Source: Kiritimatiellia bacterium (GTDB taxonomy: Bacteria; Verrucomicrobiota; Kiritimatiellia; RFP12; UBA1067). From it: DNA of 17,329 bases. Positions 6,980-13,319 of the stretch are shown in pieces (the stretch's first letter is position 1; each line of letters starts with the position of its first letter). A program made the position numbers and the translations under genes. Location: assembly GCA_017405115.1 (NCBI GenBank), contig JAFRBA010000052.1:1-17329 (forward strand), in the 5' to 3' direction. Below the pieces are notes generated by a model. It saw only the letters and a program-made list of their open reading frames with translations, was not told the origin of the DNA and made no database searches.

Positions 6980-7889
6980 TAATTGGCGCATGAGGAATAG
7001 TGGCTAAATCTGCGCGCGCCAGCAGATCGCGCAGCGCGACTCGCTCGCCAGGCTCCGCCCAGCCGCAGGTTGCGGCGAGCCTGCCCATTATCTCCTCTGG
7101 GCGCAGCCCCGCCTTCCGGTATGCGGAAATCCTTGTGTCGCCGTGCCGCTTCGCCAGGCGGCGCCCGTCCGGACCCACCACGAGCGGAACGTGGCAGTAT
7201 GCCGGAGTCGGCAGCCCCAGCGCGCGCTGCAGCATGATCTGCGCGGGCGTCGCGGGCAGAAGGTCGTCGCCGCGCACCACTTCGGTGACGCCCATCGCGG
7301 CGTCGTCGACGACGACCGCAAGCGTGTAGCCGGCCCCGTTCTCGTCGCGCGCGAGCGGGAAGTCGCCCAGCGCGGCGGACACGTCCTGCTCGAAGCGCCC
7401 CGCGAACTCGTCCTCGAACGAGACTACGGAATCCGGCGGCGTGCGGAACCGCCAGCACGGCGCTGCGCCCTTTGCGGCGGCGGCCTCGGCCCAGGACCTG
7501 AACCGCCCGCGGCAGGTGCCGGGGTAGCGAAGCTGCTCGCCGGCGTGCGGGGCCGCCTGCGCGGACTCCACGTCGCGCCGCGAGCAGACGCACGGATAGG
7601 CGAGGCCGGCGGCGCGCAGGCGGTCCAGCGCCGCGCGATATAGGTCCGTCCGCTCCGACTGCAAATGCTCCTCGTCCCAGTCGAAGCCAAGCCAGCGGAG
7701 GTCGTCCACCGCCTGCGCGGCCGCGCCGGGCTTGTCGCGGGGATGGTCGAGGTCCTCGATGCGCAGGATCACGCGGCCGCCGGCCGCGCGCGCGCGCAGC
7801 CAGGCGATCATGAACGTGCGCGCGTTGCCGAGGTGCAGGGCCCCTGTCGGCGACGGAGCCAGCCTGCCTACCGTGTTAGCCGCGCCCAT
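6972..7889 (-). CDS. gluQ: Glutamyl-Q tRNA(Asp) synthetase
   Basis: 305 aa from the ATG at 7889, the normal length. GluQRS is a truncated GluRS paralogue that attaches glutamate to queuosine at position 34 of tRNA(Asp). Visible motifs: GRLAPSPTGALHLGNAR (8-24, the HIGH-like motif is HLGN), the zinc ligands CVC (C100, C102) and YPGTC (Y122, C126), the ribose-site loop RGDDLLPAT (206-214) and LAKRHGD (245-251), which replaces KMSKS and lacks the second Lys as in the GluQRS class. No anticodon-binding domain follows, so this is not GltX. A frame extension to an ATG at 7982 would start upstream of the promoter -10, so the shorter start was chosen. In enterobacteria gluQ lies beside dksA; here greA lies between them. 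Confidence 0.94.
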   Translation of the reverse strand: MGAANTVGRLAPSPTGALHLGNARTFMIAWLRARAAGGRVILRIEDLDHPRDKPGAAAQAVDDLRWLGFDWDEEHLQSERTDLYRAALDRLRAAGLAYPCVCSRRDVESAQAAPHAGEQLRYPGTCRGRFRSWAEAAAAKGAAPCWRFRTPPDSVVSFEDEFAGRFEQDVSAALGDFPLARDENGAGYTLAVVVDDAAMGVTEVVRGDDLLPATPAQIMLQRALGLPTPAYCHVPLVVGPDGRRLAKRHGDTRISAYRKAGLRPEEIMGRLAATCGWAEPGERVALRDLLARADLATIPHAPIMI

Positions 7890-7943
7890 GCCGCCATCGC
7901 GCCGTATGCCACGGCCATCGCCAGAAGTCTTTTCATGACACTC

Positions 7944-7973
7944 ATTATACACTATTCTCGCAGCCGTCTTCAA
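7944..7973 (-). promoter_or_regulatory. Sigma-70-type promoter of the gluQ-greA-dksA-lspA-dnaG block
   Basis: The minus strand has TTGAAG (7973-7968), an 18-nt spacer and a perfect TATAAT (7949-7944). It points at gluQ, whose ATG is about 55 nt downstream. Predicted transcription start is near 7937. The spacing and the strength of both boxes make this the best promoter in the window. Confidence 0.75.
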
Positions 7974-8097
7974 CTGCGGCATAGACCGGCATAGACATAT
8001 GCAGCAGACTGCAAGATACGGGTTTTACTCATTTGAAAAAGCTGCCGCACGTGAATCAAATACGTAGACCTTGGTCGCGAATCGCGGAGAAATGGAG

Positions 8098-8712
8098 TTA
8101 GAACACCGCACCAGATCCTACACCATCGGAATCAAATCTGCCTCTCTGCAGGTCTTTATGCATCTTTTCTTCCGCCTCGCCCGCACTCGGAACGCGAATC
8201 ATGCCTGTTATTTCAGCCTCTACATTCTTCGCATATTCCTCAAGCTGCAACAGACGCCGTAGAATCTCACAGCGTTGCTCATCCGTAAGCAAATCGGCAT
8301 ATCCGTTGTCTTTGCCAAGAAAATAGCGTGCATCGCGTATTATCTTGCTCCTAAAGTGCATGACCATGCTATAGACACACATCCGGTCGCGCCTAGATTT
8401 CTGTGACATACCGTCATCAAGAATGGTTTTCATGTCTTCAATTTCGTCCTTCACTCTCTCAAAGAACTTTATCATGCGTTCCCAGTACTCAAACGAATCA
8501 TCATGCGCTAGGACAAGCCCTTTCTGTCCGAAACTAAATGCTGTCGAAAATATGCTTTTCCACAACCCTTCTATTTGGATGCCACGCCGTTCTAGTGTTT
8601 CATGCGAAACTTGTTGCCGTATCGCCGCGTCGGCAAGCAGAGCATACAGCCTGGCAGACTCTTCTTTCTTCGTCTCCTTTAGAATTCGCCAACAAAGTTT
8701 GTTGAACTTCGC
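8098..8712 (-). pseudogene. 3' part of an interrupted lipoprotein gene (helical protein)
   Basis: This frame is open for 204 codons directly after the TAA that ends the lipoprotein frame at 8713-8715, in the same reading frame. It has no ATG with a ribosome-binding site near its beginning; the first candidate starts are a TTG at 8565 with poor spacing and an internal ATG further in. The product would be charged and mostly helical (for example KFFERVKDEIEDMKTILDDG, EILRRLLQLEEYAKNVEAEI), suggesting a coiled-coil-like envelope protein. The simplest reading is that positions 8931-8098 were one lipoprotein of about 277 aa with a nonsense mutation. Alternatives are a real short second gene or a sequencing error. 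No known family is recognised. Confidence 0.6.
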
Positions 8713-8931
8713 TTATCTTATGATGTCCTTGTAATCTACAGGATAATTGGCGATCATGCAGAAGGCCGCATCCCCAGCCGACATTTCCGTATCTATTGTT
8801 TTTACTTCGTTTGTTGCCAAGCAAAGCCCTTGCGCGGGCTGCGGCACTTGCTCCCGCGAGCAGCCGGTGGTCAAAAAAAGGGTTGCAACCATCTTCGAGC
8901 CAAATGTTAATACAAGTTTCTTATGTCTCAT
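8713..8931 (-). CDS. Predicted lipoprotein, 72 aa, probably truncated by an in-frame TAA
   Basis: The ATG at 8931 follows the previous stop codon by 3 nt. Residues 1-23 are a lipoprotein signal peptide with basic start (MRHKK) and lipobox LTTGC, so Cys24 would be lipidated after cleavage by LspA. The mature part (SREQVPQPAQGLCLATNEVK onward) is only 48 residues and ends in DYKDIIR before a TAA. The same frame then stays open to 8098, so this is most likely the N-terminal piece of a longer lipoprotein. If translation stops here, a small lipoprotein could still be made. Function unknown. Confidence 0.6.
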   Translation of the reverse strand: MRHKKLVLTFGSKMVATLFLTTGCSREQVPQPAQGLCLATNEVKTIDTEMSAGDAAFCMIANYPVDYKDIIR

Positions 8932-8934
8932 TTC

Positions 8935-10692
8935 TTAGTTCCCGCTTGGTGTTACGACAATCCCGTTCAACCTGAACACGCCGTTTGTTTCACGCGATAC
9001 TGTATTCTGAAACTTCTCAATTGTCAATGTCCCGTTCGGAGTTATTGAGAAATGCTGGTCATAGTCTGCCGAATGCGTCATTGTTTTCACGGGATCATCT
9101 CCCAGTTCGCTTGTGGAGTCGCCCCAGCCCCAATCGATGTGCCATGTGATAGAACCGAAGTCCCATCCGTACCGCGTGTCCCATGTCATTGTTCCGTTTG
9201 GCATCTCGCAAGGTATGGCCGCTTCCATTCGCGGGCAGTCCTCGAATTCCTTCTGGTTTCCGAGTATTCCACGCCAATCCCCCGCACCCAATTCGACAGT
9301 ATGATACCAGACATCTGTGAAATATACATTGGCAAAGAAATTGCTGTGAGTCCCAATTTCGGAAGGCACCTCCTCAATCTTAATGCCCGAAAACGAAACG
9401 GTCTCAGGCAAGACATAGATGCTAAGTGCCATACCCACTCCACCGGCACTTCCTGCAGGAAGGTAATATGTCAATGCGCGTGGCGAACGTGCAACAACTG
9501 TCGTCGGCTCAATTACTGCCAATGGCACCTGAAAAGGCTCGCCATTGAATGTGTATTCAACCCCACACGCCCCCGCGAGAAGTGGACATATATATTGTAC
9601 ATCGCCTCTGTTGTTTATGATCTCTCCCTCTCCTGATTCAGTCCACTGCCCGACATCTGGACGAGCCTTGCAACGCACGACTTCCCTTACACCGACAATA
9701 TGTCTGTGCGCACATCCTGTTTTTTCCTCCTCGGGCGTAATCTCTATCTTGATAATGGTCAATGCATCGGAATCAGATATATCGTTGCCAGAAACCAGTT
9801 CAGAGAATGTCATTGTCACGGAAATATCGTCGACGGAGGCGCTTTCAACCTCCGGCCTATAGATGGCAGTCCACGTCCTCGTCTGCTCTCGTTGTATATC
9901 CACAACAGAATCTGGAATCATATCGCCGCCAACATGAGCAAGCTTCTCAAATCCAAATGTTGAAAACCTGACGACTCCGCCATATTGTCCACCATATGCT
10001 GCACAAGTTAAAAGAACATTAGTAGAAACTCTCTTTGCAACAACATCCCCTATCGTGTTTGTGTAGGCATCTTCGTAAAATAATACCTTGCGCGAAAAAC
10101 TCACGCTTACACCTCCCGAATTGCCATAATCGCCACCGCCATCATCATTCCCATGCGGCGAGCACCCGCACGAGCCGCCGCTTGCAGGGAGCCGATACGC
10201 CTCGTAGCCGTAGTATCCTTCCGCACCACAGCCTGTGCAGAGGCAGTTATTGCCACAGGAGATGGAATATTGCCAACCACCTATCGCCACGACCTGACAG
10301 CAGCTGTTCGTCCACGTGAAGCCGCCGCCGAGGCAGTCGGGCCACACGGACATCGCGAACGACGCGCCGCTTCGCATGGATACCTCCTCTATCGTCACCG
10401 GCCAGCAGATGGTAAGTTCCGTCGCCGAGACCTGGTCGACCACTATCTCGCCGCTCGACTGCCCGATGCAAACTATCGGCATGCGGCTCGCGACCTGGTA
10501 CGTCTTGCCGATGAGCAGGATGACGCGGTTCGTCGCCCCTGCACGAGCGACGAACGTCGGATCGGGCAGGGCCGAATAGCCGTCACCGGTAAAAGTCACT
10601 ATCGCGTTGGCATCGGGCACGACGATGTCTACCCAGCAGTATGCGTTGGAGTTCGCCCCCTCGGGCAACGACTGGTGCGGACCGAAGTAGGC
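8935..10692 (-). pseudogene. 3' part of a large secreted Cys-rich protein gene, cut off from its start by a repeat cassette
   Basis: About 585 codons are open here in one frame, ending in TAA at 8935. The only start codons for this frame (TTG at 10797, ATG at 10791) lie inside the inserted cassette, so this is a decapitated gene rather than an independent one. The native-looking sequence begins at FGPHQSLPEGANSNAYCWVD, continues through a beta-rich region (DPTFVARAGATNRVILLIGK) and a Cys-rich patch (SCCQ, SCGNNCLCTGCG, GGSCGCSPHGND; about genomic 10160-10310), then a Gly/Asp-rich linker and a C-terminal half with many Trp and Ser/Thr residues (GWDFGSITWHIDWGWGD). The 5' part is GC-rich while 8935 to about 10150 is clearly AT-richer, suggesting a mosaic gene. 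The style resembles large predicted exported proteins I recall from Kiritimatiellae. Function unknown. Confidence 0.65.
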
Positions 10693-10805
10693 GAATGGAA
10701 AGTGGAAAGTGAAAAATGGAAAATGGGTCCGTCGCCCCGACCCCCGCCAAAGGGAACGCGCAGAATGACAACACAATTCTACACTTTCCATTTTCAATTT
10801 TACAC
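10693..10805. mobile_element. Small cassette bounded by inverted 7-nt tandem repeats
   Basis: On the plus strand five heptads, GAATGGA AAGTGGA, AAGTGAA AAATGGA and AAATGGG, fill 10693-10727. On the minus strand the opposite end reads AAATTGA AAATGGA then AAGTGTA GAATTGT (10800-10773), again in steps of seven. The 45-nt core between them (10728-10772) is GC-rich. The element sits exactly where the secreted-protein frame shifts and picks up stop codons, so it looks like an insertion. It resembles the short tandemly repeated repetitive sequences known from cyanobacteria, arranged as an inverted repeat. No protein is encoded. Confidence 0.6.
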
Positions 10806-11180
10806 TCGCCTCAACGTGTCGCCGGACGGCATAAGCTCCAGCTGCGCGGAGACGGGGGTGTTCGTGTCGCGGTTCAAGAAGAAGTTCTCCCAGGTGAGGA
10901 GGTGCGATCCGTTGGTGGTTGGCGCATCCCAGAAACGCGAGACTTGCGGCACCGCCGACACTTTGATTGTGGAATTATGAAATTGTGGAATTATGGAATC
11001 AAACATTTCGGAATTTGCCTTCTTGCGCTTGTCTTCCAATGCGGTTGCACCGACACGAAAATCCCAATTTCCCCATTTCCACAATTCCACAATTTCACAC
11101 GCCCCGCGAATCCACCAGTTTTCGCGGCGCATTCCGTTAGTCGGCATGGCGTAGAGATACGTCTCGCTGGCAGATGTCAT
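10800..11180 (-). pseudogene. 5' part of the large secreted-protein gene
   Basis: Begins at an ATG at 11180 that overlaps the stop of the upstream 202-aa gene (ATGA, 4 nt), indicating translational coupling. It encodes MTSASETYLYAMPTNGMRRE, then a stretch contributed by the 8-nt repeat cassette, then VPQVSRFWDAPTTNG, LLTWENFFLNRDTNTPVSAQ and LELMPSGDTLRRV before a TAA formed at the edge of the 7-nt repeat cassette. The downstream segment (10692 and below) continues in a different frame and looks like the same protein, so together the two pieces represent one disrupted gene. About 380 nt remain on this side. No signal peptide is visible at this start. Function unknown. Confidence 0.6.
10966..11093. 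mobile_element. Small cassette bounded by inverted 8-nt tandem repeats
   Basis: On the plus strand four octads, ATTGTGGA ATTATGAA and ATTGTGGA ATTATGGA, occupy 10966-10997. On the minus strand the other end reads ATTGTGGA ATTGTGGA and AATGGGGA AATTGGGA (11093-11062). The core is 64 nt (10998-11061). Both arms share the ATTGTGGA unit exactly, so the ends form a long imperfect inverted repeat. It interrupts the secreted-protein gene but keeps its frame open, adding about 43 codons. It is smaller than any autonomous element and has no transposase. Confidence 0.65.
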
Positions 11181-11785
11181 TTCAACCGGAGCGCGATGCC
11201 GTGGCTGGTGGCCGTGACGTGGAAATGCTCGCCGGAGCGGATGTTTTCGCCGCGCCCGACGAGACGCACCATGTTCCAGCCCGCGGGAAACGACCACGCC
11301 CGCGCCGCGCCCTGGAGCGTCGGAAAGAGCGCCGCCGCGCCGTCGCGGAATGCAATCTCCCTCACGCGCCCGCCCGTGCGGAGGCGAATCGTTCCGACGA
11401 GACTGTGCACCCCCTCCGCCGCCGAAGCCACTGCCCGCTCGCCAGTCGCAGCGTTCATGACGAACCACTCGCCGCAGTCCCATCCGGCGGAAAGTCCGAT
11501 CTCATCGACCGAGAGCGCACCGTTGCTGTCGGCATCAGAGCCAAACGCAATCTCAACGTTGTTAGACGCAGTACCCGAGAACGCCAGCTCAAAGGAGTAT
11601 TCGCGCGACCCCTGCGCCGAAACCACAACGTTCGTCACCACCTCCGTGTCAAAATATTGAACAGACGGAAGAACCGGCCGGATATCGTCTGCTACAGCGA
11701 CCGCCGCAGCAAAGAAACCTATCAATAAGATCTTTGTTTTCATTTGTGGAATTCGTATCTTTGTTAATCTGTATCGCATGGTCAT
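11177..11785 (-). CDS. Exported protein of unknown function, 202 aa
   Basis: The ATG at 11785 overlaps the upstream stop by 4 nt (ATGA); another ATG at 11743 gives a neater signal peptide (MKTKILLIGFFAAAVAVA) but has no visible ribosome-binding site, so the coupled start is preferred with caution. The mature protein begins near DDIRPVLPSVQYFDTEV and is beta-rich, with EYSFELAFSGTASNNVEIAF, then FGSDADSNGALSVDEIG, a possible calcium-binding-like acidic loop, and WDCGEWFV. The C-terminus (GWNMVRLVGRGENIRSGEHF) looks like the last strands of a beta-sandwich. Its stop overlaps the start of the next gene (11180), so the two are probably a secreted pair translated together. No family recognised. 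Confidence 0.78.
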   Translation of the reverse strand: MTMRYRLTKIRIPQMKTKILLIGFFAAAVAVADDIRPVLPSVQYFDTEVVTNVVVSAQGSREYSFELAFSGTASNNVEIAFGSDADSNGALSVDEIGLSAGWDCGEWFVMNAATGERAVASAAEGVHSLVGTIRLRTGGRVREIAFRDGAAALFPTLQGAARAWSFPAGWNMVRLVGRGENIRSGEHFHVTATSHGIALRLK

Positions 11786-12801
11786 GGCCTTGGCTCACCA
11801 ATATCGCCCGGTTTGGGACAAAGATTGTTCTTCATGTCCCATTCAAGGTTGCAGTCGTTTGGAGCTTGGTTAAAATAATAGAGGAAAGAGACACTTGAAA
11901 CCCCTTGATACGACCAGCCCATTACTATATCTCCGTAAATCTTTCCATAGTATGCTTCAATGACATTCCCTTTGTCATCGTATTTCGTGCGCACCCTAAA
12001 GCATAGGCATTTCGTCTTGTCTCGCATTCTAAACGCTTGTAAGTCTTTACCCCTTCCACAGACCTGCTCGTAGTGATTTATAAAGCCAGAATCAACCGAC
12101 GTCCTTATCTTCAATTCAGATGTCACACTTACAGGGACTGCGACAATGCCGTTGCCATTGCCTTGAAAATCGACTGCAACGACATCCCTGAACGATCTGC
12201 TTCTCTGTCCACGACCGTTTACGCCGACGCCCAAGTCTTCGCGTGGCAACCTGCGAAAAACAACATCCGGAACCTCGCCAAGTCCCCACGGAGGTAACCA
12301 GTCGCCTTTCAGGAAGTCATACGAGAACGAACCTTTCTCAACAGCAGACAAATCCTCAACAGATTTTTCAAGATTCGGAAACACTACATTTCTTACATAC
12401 AGGGGGATTGGATTCTCCACGCGATCAAGGGCAACCGTAACCACAAGGTTGTCCGGCTGCCACGTGCCGAAGAGAGACTTGGTTTTGAATTTTTCCATTA
12501 TACCTACGGCTTTGTAGTATCCAGCCGGCGATTTCTCTACCCAACAAGAGACCTTGCCCGTATTCGTCCTGCCACACAAACGACATAGACCGTTTTCATC
12601 AGACACCTGTACGTCTGTAATATATGGCGTTGGCTCGCTCCACGCCCGCCAACCGATATCAGTCTCAAACCAAGCCTTAACCGTTGCATTTTGCAGTGCT
12701 ACCCTGGTGACAGAATCAACCACAAGCACGGCAAACTTGGAGCTGTCGCACCATGCACAAGTTGCAATGACGGCAGCGGCAACGAAGCACAACTTTTTCA
12801 T
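11782..12801 (-). CDS. Exported protein, member 3 of a tandem paralogue family
   Basis: 339 aa from the ATG at 12801, chosen because GAGGAG lies about 8 nt upstream and the codon overlaps the previous stop (ATGA). Signal peptide MKKLCFVAAAVIATCAWC. The N-terminal domain (about 25-110) looks like a carboxypeptidase-regulatory or Ig-like beta-sandwich: VLVVDSVTRVALQNATVKAW, GWRAWSE, SDENGLCRLCGRTNTGKVSC. Shared family blocks follow: LFGTWQPDNLVVTVALDRVE, FLKGDWLPPWGLGEVPDVVF, RLPREDLGVG, CFRVRTKYDDKG, YYGKIYGD and the C-terminal NDCNLEWDMKNNLCPKPGD. It is closest to the member at 14509-15549. Location outside the cytoplasm is inferred; function unknown. It is separated from the other two members by a methylase remnant and a 92-aa gene. 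Confidence 0.82.
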   Translation of the reverse strand: MKKLCFVAAAVIATCAWCDSSKFAVLVVDSVTRVALQNATVKAWFETDIGWRAWSEPTPYITDVQVSDENGLCRLCGRTNTGKVSCWVEKSPAGYYKAVGIMEKFKTKSLFGTWQPDNLVVTVALDRVENPIPLYVRNVVFPNLEKSVEDLSAVEKGSFSYDFLKGDWLPPWGLGEVPDVVFRRLPREDLGVGVNGRGQRSRSFRDVVAVDFQGNGNGIVAVPVSVTSELKIRTSVDSGFINHYEQVCGRGKDLQAFRMRDKTKCLCFRVRTKYDDKGNVIEAYYGKIYGDIVMGWSYQGVSSVSFLYYFNQAPNDCNLEWDMKNNLCPKPGDIGEPRP

Positions 12802-13076
12802 TTCGGCTCTCCTCTTATAATTTTGGCAAATAGCGGATATACATAGCGGTATATGTCTTTGACACGCTTCCCATCTGGTCGCCTCTCGCACACGTAGTTG
12901 AATTCCGTTGCAAAAACCTTGTTTGTATCAGCGCATTCCGACCATGTGAAATCAGAGCCAGAATTTTTCTTGCAGACATACGCTCCTGCAAACGGATTAT
13001 TAGTAAAGGATACATCCATCGATATCTTAAAGTCAAAGTACTCATTTCTGATGTCGGCAGCAAACCTAATCGGCAT
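12798..13076 (-). CDS. Hypothetical protein, 92 aa
   Basis: Open frame from an ATG at 13076 (MPIRFAADIRNEYFDFKISM) to a TGA that overlaps the start of the following exported protein by 4 nt (ATGA), which supports translation. Upstream ribosome-binding site is weak. The frame is open a further 25 or so codons upstream, without an ATG, running into the methylase remnant, so this may be the surviving C-terminus of a longer gene. The sequence is mixed alpha/beta with aromatic residues (IYRYVYPLFAKIIRG at the end) and no signal peptide at this start. No family recognised. Confidence 0.5.
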   Translation of the reverse strand: MPIRFAADIRNEYFDFKISMDVSFTNNPFAGAYVCKKNSGSDFTWSECADTNKVFATEFNYVCERRPDGKRVKDIYRYVYPLFAKIIRGEPK

Positions 13077-13099
13077 GTCGCTATGTTTGCCTTTGCCAT

Positions 13100-13300
13100 A
13101 AGGAGACGTCCTGAACGATGTAGGCTGGAGCTCCGCAGTCAGTCCGCTGGCTCATTCACAGCCTTAAGCCCTGGAGCGAGCGCGTCAATGAGCGCGGCAA
13201 GTGCGCCGCGAAACGTGTGCTCCGTCGCCTTGCCAGTCTTCGCGAGCTTCGCGACCTCGGCGACATACGACTCTATAGCGCTTGTCTCGGTTGGTTTCAT
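13100..13300 (-). pseudogene. Frameshifted N-terminal remnant of an N-6 DNA methylase (type ISP/IIG restriction-modification enzyme)
   Basis: From the ATG at 13300, with GAGG about 6 nt upstream, a 53-codon frame reads MKPTETSAIESYVAEVAKLA and continues KTGKATEHTFRGALAALIDA, LAPGLKAVNEPAD, then TGA at 13141-13139. This matches the conserved N-terminus of large fused restriction-methylase enzymes (TGKATEHxxRxAL, LAPG, NEP, then CGAPDxIV). The expected continuation CGAPAYIVQD is present but in another frame just after the stop: the sequence GACTGACTGCGG looks like a 4-nt duplication of GACT. The homology then ends within about 15 codons, and no methylase catalytic motif (NPPY or similar) occurs nearby. 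This is a decayed fragment, not a working enzyme. Confidence 0.65.
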
Positions 13301-13319
13301 CAGTCCTCGCCTTTCTCGT

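Noticed and set aside
7890..7982. Longer gluQ start adding 31 residues
   Set aside because: This ATG lies upstream of the -35/-10 promoter, and the added residues do not belong to the GluQRS family.
8076..8086. CGCGAATCGCG inverted repeat just after the stop at 8098
   Set aside because: The stem is only 4-5 bp and no T-run follows on the minus strand, so I do not call a terminator.
8071..8262. Plus-strand frame of 63 codons
   Set aside because: No ribosome-binding site and it lies opposite the lipoprotein 3' frame; no sign of selection.
10153..10980. Plus-strand frame of 275 codons
   Set aside because: Antisense to the Cys-rich secreted protein and crossing a repeat cassette; composition is Arg/His/Ala-rich shadow-like.
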